Positions 26,668-34,489 of a DNA stretch of 64,000 nt are shown here, in pieces. The stretch is taken from the NCBI RefSeq assembly GCF_001017175.1, contig NZ_LCYG01000091.1:18439-82438 (forward strand). The letters are read 5' to 3'. Position numbers and translations under genes: made by a program. The stretch comes from Microvirga vignae (GTDB lineage: Bacteria; Pseudomonadota; Alphaproteobacteria; Rhizobiales; Beijerinckiaceae). Below the pieces are notes generated by a model. It saw only the letters and a list, made by a program, of their open reading frames with translations. It was not told the origin of the DNA and searched no databases. Each line of letters starts with the position of its first letter. Position 1 is the first letter of the stretch.

Positions 26668-27341
26668 TGGCATGGACCCGTGAACAGATGGCAGCCCGTG
26701 CGGCCAAGGAACTGCGCGACGGATACTACGTGAATCTCGGCATCGGCATCCCGACGCTCGTGTCGAACTACATCCCTGAAGGCGTGCACGTACAACTCCA
26801 GTCGGAGAACGGCATGCTCGGCATGGGACCCTTCCCGTATGAGGGTGAGGAAGATGCCGACCTCATCAATGCTGGAAAGCAGACGATCACCGAACTGCCG
26901 ACCACGAGCTATTTCTCCAGCTCGGATTCCTTCGGGATGATCCGCGGCGGCCATATCGACCTGTCGATTCTCGGCGCCATGCAGGTGGCGAGCAATGGCG
27001 ATCTCGCCAACTGGATGATCCCTGGCAAGATGGTGAAGGGCATGGGCGGCGCCATGGACCTCGTGGCTGGCGTGAAGCGCGTGGTCGTGGTCATGGAGCA
27101 TGTCGCCAAGAGCAAGGACGGTTCGGAAGAGCCGAAGCTGCTCAAGGCCTGCTCTCTGCCACTGACGGGCGCTGGCGTAGTCGACATGGTGATCACGGAT
27201 CTTGGTGTCTTCAGCATCGACAAGAAGAGCGGCACCGGCATGACCCTGATCGAGCTGGCCGACGGTGTAACGGTCGATGAGATCAGGGCAAAGACGGAAG
27301 CCGAGTTCAAAGTCGCACTGAACGGCAAGCAGGCGGCCTGA
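26667..27341 (+). CDS. scoB: 3-oxoacid CoA-transferase subunit B
   Basis: A 224-residue beta subunit. LQSENGMLGMGPFPYEGEED carries the catalytic glutamate (SENG), and GGHIDLSILGAMQV and GAMDLVAGVKRVVVVMEH are conserved. The active enzyme is a heterotetramer with subunit A. The gene is followed 25 nt later by a strong terminator. Confidence 0.94.
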   Translation: MAWTREQMAARAAKELRDGYYVNLGIGIPTLVSNYIPEGVHVQLQSENGMLGMGPFPYEGEEDADLINAGKQTITELPTTSYFSSSDSFGMIRGGHIDLSILGAMQVASNGDLANWMIPGKMVKGMGGAMDLVAGVKRVVVVMEHVAKSKDGSEEPKLLKACSLPLTGAGVVDMVITDLGVFSIDKKSGTGMTLIELADGVTVDEIRAKTEAEFKVALNGKQAA

Positions 27342-27366
27342 TCCGCCAAGTCTACGAATGGTACTG

Positions 27367-27396
27367 AAAAGCGGCCTTTTTGGCCGCTTTTCTTTT
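27367..27396. terminator. Bidirectional Rho-independent terminator
   Basis: A 10-bp stem (AAAAGCGGCC / GGCCGCTTTT) with a loop of five T lies between the convergent scoB and fbpB genes. The A and T ends of the stem give T-tracts on both strands, so it can end both transcripts. Confidence 0.88.
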
Positions 27397-29113
27397 ATGA
27401 GCCTGATGACGGCTCCGTCTCCACGGCCTTCGGGCGCGCCTCGGCGCTGCGGACGAGCTGGATCACCGGAATGAGGCCGATCAGCACAATGAGGAGGGCT
27501 GCAAGCGAGCCATCCTCGAAGCGGCCGCGCGAGGCATACGTATAGACCTGCGTTGCCAGCGTCTCCGTGTTGAGCGGTCGTAGCAGCAGAGTTGCCGGCA
27601 ATTCCTTGATGCAGTCCACGAAGATCAGAAGCGCGGCACTGGCGAGCGCTGGGCGCATCAGCGGGATCTGGATGTGCCAGACCATCTCTTTTCGCGATGC
27701 GCCCAGCGTGCGCGCAGCATCTTCGAGACTTGGCGAAACGCGATCCAGCCCTGCCGAGAGCGAGCCCGTGGCAATCGACAGGAAGCGCAGCACATAGGCG
27801 ACGATGATGCCGCCTGCCGTTCCCATGATGAGCAGGCCTAGACGCTCGCCCGTGAGACTGCGCCAGAGCGCGCCGATCAGCGAGTCGATCTTCACCAGCG
27901 GCGTCATGAGGCCAAGAGCCAGCACGGTGCCAGGCACCGTGTAGCCGAGGCCCGCCACGAACAAGGTGCTCTTCGTGAGCGAGGATTTGGCAATGCGTGC
28001 GGCGGAGACGAGCAGGGTCGCCACCGCCAGCACCGCGAGAGTGGCGGCAACTGAGAGCCCCACAGTCGTCAGGAGATGTTCGAGAAATTCTTCATCGAAC
28101 TGATCGACGAGGCTGCCTCGCAGGATCTCACGCACCAGGAAGACAAGCGGCAGAGCGAAGCCGAGAAAGACCGGAATGCTGCAGAGTACCGTCGCGAGCC
28201 ATGCGCGCCTACCGAAGAGCGGCGCCGGATGCACGACGCGTGAGCGTTTTGCGGAAGTGGCATAGCGCCGCTCTTTGCGGCCATGGCGCTCGATCAGGAT
28301 CAGCGCGACGACAAGAGCGAGCATCACGCAGGCGATCTGCGCTGCGCCTGCAAGGCTGCCGCGATTGAGCCAGGTATTGTAGACGGAGACGGTGAGTGTG
28401 CGCACGCCAAGATATTCGCTCGCGCCGATGTCGTTCAAGGCTTCGAGCAGCGCGAGCGACAGGCCGACGGCCAGGGCCGGGCGGGCGAGGGGAAGCGCGA
28501 TGACGCGGAAGAGCTTCAGGCGACTTGCGCCGAGCACGCGGGCCACTTCCAGCATGCTCGCGCTCTGCGTCAGGAACATCGCGCGTGCGGCGATATACAC
28601 ATATGGGTAGAGCACGGCTGACATCACGATGACGCAGCCATAAAGCGAACGGACTTCCGGAAACCAGTAGTCGGAACGTGATTTCCAGCCCATGAGATCG
28701 CGCAACGCCATCTGCACAAGGCCCGCGGAGTCGAAGAGCTCCACGTAGATATACGCCGTGATATAGGTGGGCACGGCGAGCGGCAAGGGCAGAAGCCACA
28801 CGAGAATGTTGCGGCCAGGAAAGCGATGCGCCGTGACGAGCCAGGCGGATGTGATGCCCATGGAGCCTGCAACGACGGCAATGCCTGCGAGCAGCGCCAG
28901 CGTATCGACGATGCTCGTCGGCAGCACATTCCGGATCAGATGAGGCCAGATTTCCGCATCGCCCTCCGCCGCGATCCCGACCAGCGCCGCGATGGGCATG
29001 AATACAAGCAGTCCCACCACCGCCACTGCGACGGAGAGCCACCACGGGATGCGCTTGGCCGCGCGCCAGGAGCCGAAGCGGAGGAGGGGCGATGCTTCTG
29101 CGGTTGCTTTCAA
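27395..29113 (-). CDS. fbpB: Fe(3+) ABC transporter permease, double-domain (FbpB type)
   Basis: A 572-residue permease made of two fused six-helix halves. Both EAA loops are visible: LEVARVLGASRLKLFRVIALP near 185 and LEDAARTLGASRKEMVWHIQIP near 470. ELPATLLLRPLNTETLATQVY is the typical C-terminal FbpB segment. The best in-frame start is a TTG at 29113 with no strong ribosome-binding site, so the N-terminus is uncertain. It follows the binding protein gene by about 70 nt. No ATPase gene (fbpC) is adjacent. Confidence 0.9.
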   Translation of the reverse strand: MKATAEASPLLRFGSWRAAKRIPWWLSVAVAVVGLLVFMPIAALVGIAAEGDAEIWPHLIRNVLPTSIVDTLALLAGIAVVAGSMGITSAWLVTAHRFPGRNILVWLLPLPLAVPTYITAYIYVELFDSAGLVQMALRDLMGWKSRSDYWFPEVRSLYGCVIVMSAVLYPYVYIAARAMFLTQSASMLEVARVLGASRLKLFRVIALPLARPALAVGLSLALLEALNDIGASEYLGVRTLTVSVYNTWLNRGSLAGAAQIACVMLALVVALILIERHGRKERRYATSAKRSRVVHPAPLFGRRAWLATVLCSIPVFLGFALPLVFLVREILRGSLVDQFDEEFLEHLLTTVGLSVAATLAVLAVATLLVSAARIAKSSLTKSTLFVAGLGYTVPGTVLALGLMTPLVKIDSLIGALWRSLTGERLGLLIMGTAGGIIVAYVLRFLSIATGSLSAGLDRVSPSLEDAARTLGASRKEMVWHIQIPLMRPALASAALLIFVDCIKELPATLLLRPLNTETLATQVYTYASRGRFEDGSLAALLIVLIGLIPVIQLVRSAEARPKAVETEPSSGS

Positions 29114-29184
29114 TGGGAAATGGCGCCGCCGTTGCCGGCAGCGCCTCCTATGAGTGGGGCAGCTTCAAGAACTGTTCTTGAGCC

Positions 29185-30225
29185 TTATTGATCGAAGCCG
29201 ACTTTGTCGACCAGTTCGCTGGCCTTCTTACGCAGCTTGGCGACCTCCGCAATCGACACGTTGTCCGCCTTGAGCTCGCCGAAGGAGGCGATAGTCGGAT
29301 GGACCGCGATGCCCGCCTTCACCGGGTATTCGGAGTTGGCCTCGGCATGGATGCGCTGCGAGTCGTTGGAGACCATGAACTCCATGAACTTCAGGGCATT
29401 CGCCTTGTTCGGCGCGTGCTTGGCGAGAGCAAGACCGGAGACGTTCACGTGGGTGCCGCCGCCCTGGAAGGTGGGCAGGATCACGTTGATCGCCTCGCCC
29501 CACTTCTTCTGCTCCTCGTCCTTGCCGTTGCGCATGAGCGAGACGTAGTAGGTGTTGCCGATGCCGATGTCGCAGACGCCGGCCAGGATGTCCTTGGCCT
29601 GCTCGCGATCGCCGCCCGACGGCTTCTTGGCGAGGTTCGCCTTCACGCCCTTCAGCCACTCCTCGGCCTTCGCCTCGCCCATGTGAGCGATCGCGGCGGC
29701 GATGAGGCTGATGTTGTAGAGATGCTGACCCGAGCGGATGCAGACCTTGCCCTTCCACTTGGGGTCGGCGAGCTCTTCGTAAGAAATCTTGTCCCGCTTC
29801 ACGCGTTCCTTGGAGGCATAGACCACGCGGGCGCGCAGCGCGATGCCGAACCAGTGGCCTTCCGGATCGCGATAGGCGGCAGGGATCACCTTCTCGAGCG
29901 CTTCCGACTTCACCGGTTGCGTCACGCCATAGTCCTTGGCGGCTTGCAGGCGGCCGATATCGACCGTGAGGATCACGTCGGCCGGGCTGTTCTCGCCCTC
30001 GGTGCGGATGCGCTCCTCGAGGCCGTTATTGATGAAAATCGTATTGACCTGGATGCCCGTCTCTTTGGTGAACTCGTCGAGGACCGGCTTGATGAGGCCC
30101 GGCTCACGGGTCGTGTAGATATTCAGCGCCTCCGCGGCGGAAGCGGAGAACGTGGAACCGGCCAAGGTCCCGAGAGCGGCAGCGCCGAACGCAAGGCTGC
30201 GCGCAAATTTCATCGTCAGCATCAT
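29185..30225 (-). CDS. fbpA: Fe(3+) ABC transporter substrate-binding protein
   Basis: A 346-residue periplasmic ferric-ion-binding protein. A signal peptide ends at SASAA near residue 30, followed by LNIYTTREPGLIKPVLDEF and a paired tyrosine in GIGNTYYVSLM (about 225) that binds iron in this family. GAAGGA lies 5 nt before the ATG at 30225, with a second ATG immediately after. It delivers iron to FbpB. Confidence 0.93.
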   Translation of the reverse strand: MMLTMKFARSLAFGAAALGTLAGSTFSASAAEALNIYTTREPGLIKPVLDEFTKETGIQVNTIFINNGLEERIRTEGENSPADVILTVDIGRLQAAKDYGVTQPVKSEALEKVIPAAYRDPEGHWFGIALRARVVYASKERVKRDKISYEELADPKWKGKVCIRSGQHLYNISLIAAAIAHMGEAKAEEWLKGVKANLAKKPSGGDREQAKDILAGVCDIGIGNTYYVSLMRNGKDEEQKKWGEAINVILPTFQGGGTHVNVSGLALAKHAPNKANALKFMEFMVSNDSQRIHAEANSEYPVKAGIAVHPTIASFGELKADNVSIAEVAKLRKKASELVDKVGFDQ

Positions 30226-30368
30226 CAAGATCCTTCACCAAATCGAACAGATTCAAGGCCTGTCCTGGATGGGCTGCAAGAACCATGACGGCGATGTTCG
30301 GTCAAGGAAAATATGAACTAAAACAAGAACTTATAAGTTTTCTAAACTGGATGCTGTTTTGAGATATT

Positions 30369-31067
30369 CTAAGCTGAGACCGCTTGTCGAAGGAACGGGG
30401 TCTCTGCTGACTCATTCTTCAGTCGCGCGATCTCTGCTTCCATCATCTCCATATTCTTGAACATGCGCTCACTCGTCAGGCGCAGGAAGTAGAAGCCGAA
30501 TTCGGGATTCTGGAAATAGAGCTGGCGAACCTCATCGTAGGAGATGTTCAGCACTTCGCCGTCGTCCAGGCATTCGAGAGTCTGGGTGCGCCTGTTGTCG
30601 GGTGACATGAAGCCCATCTCGCCCACGACCTGTCCCTGCACCAGCTCGATGTTGAGTTCCTTCAGGCGGTAGCGGCCGGAAAGGGTGTAGAACATGCAGG
30701 TGGCGCTATCGCCTTTCGCAAACAGGATCTCTCCCGCCTTCACCCTGCGGCGGGTCATGAACGGCTTGAGCCATTCCATGGAGAGATCGCTTTTCGATGC
30801 CTGCTTCACTTGGCGGATCAGGCGGATCATCTGATAGAGCCGCACCGTGTTGAGGGGGAGGAGGATCAGGTTGACCGTGATGCTCGGATATGCCCGCATG
30901 AACACTGCATAGGTGAGCGACACTGCGTTCGTGGCAATGCCGATGCAGCGCAGGGGGATGATCGTGCGCATCGCGCTGCCAGTGATGGCGAGAATGGCTG
31001 CCAGCCATGCCAATCCATCGAGCCAGGTCATTCCATCGAGCAGGGCCAAGGCGCCGGTCCAGGTCAT
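30369..31067 (-). CDS. Membrane protein with C-terminal cyclic-nucleotide-binding domain (Popeye-like layout)
   Basis: A 232-residue protein with three predicted helices in the first 90 residues (about 17-36, 41-60, 62-82) and a cyclic-nucleotide-type barrel at about 100-200. QVVGEMGFMSPDNRRTQTL keeps the Gly-Glu and Arg positions of the phosphate-binding cassette, so cAMP or cGMP binding is possible. There is no DNA-binding domain. The layout matches Popeye-domain proteins. GGGGGAGAA lies 4 nt before the ATG. It is monocistronic. Confidence 0.8.
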   Translation of the reverse strand: MTWTGALALLDGMTWLDGLAWLAAILAITGSAMRTIIPLRCIGIATNAVSLTYAVFMRAYPSITVNLILLPLNTVRLYQMIRLIRQVKQASKSDLSMEWLKPFMTRRRVKAGEILFAKGDSATCMFYTLSGRYRLKELNIELVQGQVVGEMGFMSPDNRRTQTLECLDDGEVLNISYDEVRQLYFQNPEFGFYFLRLTSERMFKNMEMMEAEIARLKNESAETPFLRQAVSA

Positions 31068-31182
31068 GAGATTCTCCCCCCTTTATGCATTCCGGAACGT
31101 CATATACCACTAAGCGTCACAGTGGCGACAGCTGTGCTTTGGCGCACCTGGAGGTAGCTCCATCGGCGCTTCGCCCATGGAA

Positions 31183-31202
31183 AAGGCCCCTCCCGGGGCC
31201 TT
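31183..31202 (-). terminator. Terminator after the 80-aa lipoprotein gene
   Basis: An 8-bp stem (AAGGCCCC / GGGGCCTT) with a 4-nt loop; on the reverse strand the stem runs into TTTTCC. It lies 31 nt after the lipoprotein stop. Confidence 0.75.
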
Positions 31203-31233
31203 GGACTTCCACCGATCTGTCTTTGGTCGATGC

Positions 31234-31476
31234 TCAAGGCCTCGCAGCCGGGCGCCGAGGCACAAGCCGGTCCGGCACGCTTAAACCCTGACGCTGAGGC
31301 TGCTGCGCATTCGTGGTCGAGCCCATGGCTGCGCGGTTCGGCACACTGTCTGTCACGGATGGAGGCGGAGGGATGTCCGTGCGCGGCAGCACGCCTTCCG
31401 GGGCAGGGGACATCGAACATCCACCCAGTGCCAGTCCGGCCAAGCCAAGAAGAGAAAAGATCATTCTCCGACGCAT
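31234..31476 (-). CDS. Small proline-rich lipoprotein, 80 aa
   Basis: MRRRMIFSLLGLAGLALGGC is a lipoprotein signal with the lipobox cysteine at residue 20. The rest is Pro/Ser/Thr-rich and probably disordered, so it is likely a small envelope lipoprotein of unknown role. A run of six G lies 5 nt before the ATG at 31476. A terminator follows the gene. Confidence 0.7.
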   Translation of the reverse strand: MRRRMIFSLLGLAGLALGGCSMSPAPEGVLPRTDIPPPPSVTDSVPNRAAMGSTTNAQQPQRQGLSVPDRLVPRRPAARP

Positions 31477-31639
31477 GACAACCCCCCAGTTCTGTTGCAT
31501 AAGCTAGGCCGTAAATGTGTTAAGTCGAGTCTGCGTCGGGTCGTGGCGCGTGTCGGATATTCCTTGGATGGGGCTCCTCCGTAAAGCAGCGAGACCTACT
31601 TCTAAGAGAGGTTTCGAATCCGCAACCGAAGAGGAGCAC

Positions 31640-32428
31640 ATGGGACCTCATTGCTGGAAGGTGCGTACACGGTCATCTGGCAAAGAGATACGCAGACTTG
31701 CGGGAGCGGCGTTGATGCTTGCGGTCTTCGGCGGAACAGCCGAAGCCAAGTGTCAGGATTCGCCCGGGCCTGGCGCCGATTGGTCGGGGTGTTCGAAGGC
31801 ACGCGTCATGCTGAGCGGAGAGGACCTGACCGGCACGATCTTCCAGCGATCCCTCCTGACCGCGAGCGATTTCGCCAATTCGAAAATGGCAGGGGCCAAT
31901 CTCGGTGAGACGGAGATCAGTCGAGCCCGTTTCGAGAAGGCCGATCTGTCGAAAGCCGATTTCACTAAAGCGCTTGGATGGCGAGCGAACTTTGCCGAGG
32001 CCGTATTGACCGAAGCCAATTTCGCTTCCGCCGATATGAACCGCTCGAATTTTGCAAAGGCTCAAGCCTCGGGCGCCAACTTCCTGAAGGCAGAATTGAA
32101 TCGCTCGGACTTCAGCGGGGCCAATCTCGAACGCGCCGATATGTCGAAGGCCGAGCTGGCCCGAGTGATCTTTCAGCAAACGAACCTGCGAGGCGTCAAT
32201 TTCAGCTATTCCAATCTTTCCCGGGCGCATTTGGAAGGCTTGGTGCTTCAGGATGTGACCATGTCTGGGGCCTACCTTTACCTGACCCAGTTGGGCGGTG
32301 CGGATCTGACGTCTGTCAAAGGCCTGACGCAGGCGCAGATCGACATGGCCTGCGGCGATGAGCAAACGAAGCTCCCCACAGGACTCACGGCCCCGAAGAC
32401 GTGGCCATGTAGCACAGACGAGGATTGA
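31640..32428 (+). CDS. Secreted pentapeptide-repeat protein
   Basis: A 262-residue protein with a signal peptide (hydrophobic LAGAALMLAVFGGTAEA, ending near residue 35), then CQDSPGPGADWSGC and about 30 tandem A(D/N)Lxx-type pentapeptides (for example ANLGETEISRARFEKADLSK) from about residue 60 to 225. These form a right-handed quadrilateral beta-helix. GAGGAG precedes the ATG at 31640. The signal peptide places it in the periplasm, unlike the cytosolic gyrase-protecting members; function unknown. Confidence 0.85.
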   Translation: MGPHCWKVRTRSSGKEIRRLAGAALMLAVFGGTAEAKCQDSPGPGADWSGCSKARVMLSGEDLTGTIFQRSLLTASDFANSKMAGANLGETEISRARFEKADLSKADFTKALGWRANFAEAVLTEANFASADMNRSNFAKAQASGANFLKAELNRSDFSGANLERADMSKAELARVIFQQTNLRGVNFSYSNLSRAHLEGLVLQDVTMSGAYLYLTQLGGADLTSVKGLTQAQIDMACGDEQTKLPTGLTAPKTWPCSTDED

Positions 32429-32522
32429 AAGACCCGCAAGCTGAAACAAAGCGTCAGCTTAACCGTTGGATTTCCTGAGGATTCGAAACCCGAATTCTCT
32501 GATTGACCGGGGTAGGCCTAAG

Positions 32523-32972
32523 GTGACGACGCTAAAGGAATTTGAGGATGCCCTCCGCGAGCAGGGCATGCACATGGCTCTGGCCATTCTGGAGAAGCTA
32601 CGTGAGCGAGACAGAGTAACGCGCACAGTGGCTCCTGCGCGCCGTATTGCCGGTCGGAAGATGACGCCCGATCTCGCCCGCCGCATTCTCGAACTCCATG
32701 CGACCACGGAAATGACCCAGCAGGAAATTGCGTTCGAGCTCGGGGTCAATCAGGGGCGGGTTAACGAGGTGATCAAGCGTGGTAAGTGGCTGAGCGAGGA
32801 TCCTGATGCTCCTGAGGCCGTTGCACGGGACCGCGCGAAGGCGAGGATGACAAGGGCGACCACACGGAAGGCTTCCCAGAAGCAGAAAACCAATGCTGCT
32901 ACGTCCCCCGGTGCGAAGAAACGGAAGAGCGGCGCCCGTGATCAGGCGCAGCTCATCCTCGGCGATCTGTAG
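32523..32972 (+). CDS. Helix-turn-helix DNA-binding protein
   Basis: A 149-residue protein from the GTG at 32523; an in-frame TTG at 32466 would add 19 residues. Residues about 45-90 (MTPDLARRILELHATTEMTQ and QEIAFELGVNQGRVNEVIKRG) form a helix-turn-helix resembling sigma-factor region 4 or resolvase-type motifs. The C-terminal 50 residues are Lys/Arg/Thr-rich and disordered, suggesting non-specific DNA contact. I do not recognise a named family. Confidence 0.7.
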   Translation: MTTLKEFEDALREQGMHMALAILEKLRERDRVTRTVAPARRIAGRKMTPDLARRILELHATTEMTQQEIAFELGVNQGRVNEVIKRGKWLSEDPDAPEAVARDRAKARMTRATTRKASQKQKTNAATSPGAKKRKSGARDQAQLILGDL

Positions 32973-33348
32973 TTCGGCTTAAGTCGAAGTTCACCAGAGA
33001 GCACGGCGAAATCGTACCATCTCTTCATAGACTTGGTGAGACTTGCCAGAAAAAACCCTGCCCGGAGGGCAGGGTAAGGATTCTCCTCGCCTTCGGAAGT
33101 TATCCGAAAACGCTGTAAGTTGGACATATCGTAAAGAACTTGTCAAATTTTTTATTGTAATCGACCGTGAAAATCTTCGGGATTGAGGAATAGATGCGCA
33201 AACCACTGTAGTTTTCTCAAAAGTATTACTACTTTTTTATCTTTCAGAATTGCCGCGCTGCTGCAGGGTGTTGCAGATCTGTCATAGCCTTATTTTGCAG
33301 TGGATCCATAAACTGTCCTGGTTATCCCTCGCACAAAGGATGGCGGTT
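32973..33348. other. Intergenic region with an outer-membrane-gene promoter and a candidate reverse-strand small RNA
   Basis: No supported protein gene lies here. The left part holds two hairpins and a T-tract on the reverse strand (see the ncRNA entry). The right part (33120-33250) is AT-rich, with several TTTTTTA-type tracts, and probably carries the promoter and 5' leader of the outer-membrane protein gene that starts at 33349. Confidence 0.55.
33046..33122 (-). ncRNA. Candidate small RNA ending in a strong terminator
   Basis: On the reverse strand a hairpin TTCGGA-TAACT-TCCGAA (about 33097-33113) is followed by a purine-rich linker GGCGAGGAGAA and a 9-bp GC hairpin ACCCTGCCC-TCC-GGGCAGGGT (33055-33075) running into six T. 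No reverse-strand protein gene ends here, so the terminator needs another explanation. The terminator loop reads CCCTCC, a Shine-Dalgarno-complementary motif. The 5' end is not defined; a TTGACA box lies about 30 nt upstream. Expression is unproven. Confidence 0.4.
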
Positions 33349-34122
33349 ATGAGGACATACCTTGTTAGTTTACTGGCCGGAGTTGCATCCGCCGCGCTTC
33401 TTGCGTCGGCTGCTTCCGCGGCCGACTTGCCGGCGCGCGCGGCTCCGGCTCCGATCGTGGCGGCGGCTCCGATCTTCACCTGGACCGGCTTCTATGCCGG
33501 TGTGAACGCCGGTTGGGGCTGGCGTGACGATGATGAGGAAACCGTGGTGCTGACGGGCCCTGGCATTCCGGCCGGCCTGGTGGGCACGCTGGATTTCGGT
33601 AACGGTGACGACGGCGGCTTCGTCGGCGGCGCCCAGATCGGCTACAACTACCAGATCGGCTCGTTCGTGGTCGGTCTCGAGGCCGACATCCAGTGGGCTG
33701 ATACCGACGATGAAGATGCGGTGTTCATCCCCGGCCCGGGCTTTGCCGGCACCTTCGTCCCCGGCGAGTTCGAGAACAGTTCGGATTGGTTCGGCACGGT
33801 GCGCGCCCGCGCCGGTGTCGCGTTCGACCGCGTTCTGATCTACGCCACCGGCGGTCTGGCCTACACGGACGACAACACCGGCTGGACGGCCGGTGGTGGT
33901 GTCGAGTGGGCCCTGCCGGTGAACTGGTTCGGCTCGTCGGCGGTCACCTTCGGTGTGGAGGGGCTGTGGGTCAGCCTCGATGAAGATGACGACGACGACC
34001 GCATCGGGACCTTTACCCCGGTTGGCGGAGCGCCCGTCGATGTATTCCTACCCCGGGACAACGACGACCAGGACTTCTTCGTGGCTCGTGCCAAGCTGAA
34101 CTTCAAGTTCGGCACTTACTGA
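33349..34122 (+). CDS. Outer-membrane beta-barrel protein with acidic loops (Omp25/31-like)
   Basis: A 257-residue OmpW/Omp25-type porin-like protein. AAGGA lies 8 nt before the ATG at 33349. The signal peptide ends at SAASA near residue 26; WTGFYAGVNAGWGW is the usual first strand of this rhizobial family and the protein ends in a strand plus aromatic residue (FKFGTY), as required for BAM insertion. Four loops are Asp/Glu-rich (RDDDEE, DTDDED, DEDDDDD, DNDDQD), giving an unusually acidic, possibly cation-binding surface. A terminator follows. Confidence 0.88.
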   Translation: MRTYLVSLLAGVASAALLASAASAADLPARAAPAPIVAAAPIFTWTGFYAGVNAGWGWRDDDEETVVLTGPGIPAGLVGTLDFGNGDDGGFVGGAQIGYNYQIGSFVVGLEADIQWADTDDEDAVFIPGPGFAGTFVPGEFENSSDWFGTVRARAGVAFDRVLIYATGGLAYTDDNTGWTAGGGVEWALPVNWFGSSAVTFGVEGLWVSLDEDDDDDRIGTFTPVGGAPVDVFLPRDNDDQDFFVARAKLNFKFGTY

Positions 34123-34143
34123 GTTCTGTCCTATCCGAACCAT

Positions 34144-34174
34144 AAGGCCCGGGTGCAAGCCCGGGCCTTTTATT
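34144..34174 (+). terminator. Rho-independent terminator after the outer-membrane protein gene
   Basis: A 10-bp stem AAGGCCCGGG / CCCGGGCCTT with a 6-nt loop followed by TTATT, 21 nt after the stop codon. Confidence 0.88.
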
Positions 34175-34203
34175 GTGCCTGTTCTGTGGTGCGCTCAATA
34201 AAA

Positions 34204-34243
34204 CGGCCGCGACCGGCCCATTTTGGGATCCTGGTCGCGGCCG
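34204..34243. repeat. Long GC inverted repeat downstream of the outer-membrane protein gene
   Basis: An 11-bp perfect stem (CGGCCGCGACC / GGTCGCGGCCG) encloses an 18-nt segment that itself pairs (CCCA-TTTT-GGG). No T-tract follows on the plus strand. It lies between one terminator and the candidate small RNA, in a gene-free stretch. Confidence 0.5.
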
Positions 34244-34345
34244 CGGCCCGTGTTTGCCCCCACGGAAGCTAAGCCCTAGACCGGCGAAAGGTGACCTGAA
34301 TGAGGCGGGGCCTAGGAATAAAAATTTTTCAAAAATTTTTGGAAC

Positions 34346-34438
34346 TAAATCGAGAAACGTGCGTTGATACGCACCTCCGGTCCTTTTTGCCCCTACGGCC
34401 GGACACCTCAGAGCACCCTCCAGGTGCTCTTTCTTTTT
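34346..34438 (+). ncRNA. Candidate small RNA with three hairpins and a terminator
   Basis: Downstream of an A/T tract (34316-34340) are GTGCGT-TGAT-ACGCAC (34359-34374), a TCCGG/CCGGA stem (34376-34403) and a terminator AGAGCACC-CTCCA-GGTGCTCT plus TTCTTTTT (34410-34438). No protein gene precedes this terminator, since the upstream gene already has one at 34144. CCTCC motifs, complementary to ribosome-binding sites, sit in the single-stranded segment after hairpin 1 and in the terminator loop, as in anti-Shine-Dalgarno small RNAs of alphaproteobacteria. The 5' end is a guess. Confidence 0.5.
34410..34438 (+). terminator. Rho-independent terminator of the candidate small RNA
   Basis: A perfect 8-bp stem AGAGCACC / GGTGCTCT, loop CTCCA, T-rich tail TTCTTTTT. 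The convergent PaaK-like gene stops at 34490 on the other strand. Confidence 0.8.
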
Positions 34439-34489
34439 CACTGTATCTCTGATTCTCCATAAAAAATGCCAAGCTTCGTCGGCTGCGCA

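Noticed and set aside
30229..30368. TTTAGAA half-sites upstream of fbpA that could be part of an Irr-type iron-control box
   Set aside because: Only single half-sites are visible, not the full inverted repeat, so no operator is claimed.
31600..31630. TTCGAATC motif resembling a tRNA T-loop
   Set aside because: No acceptor, D or anticodon stems can be folded around it.
32942..33127. Reverse-strand 61-aa frame
   Set aside because: It reads through the strong terminator hairpin at 33055-33075 and across the end of the HTH gene; the hairpin is better explained as the end of a short RNA.
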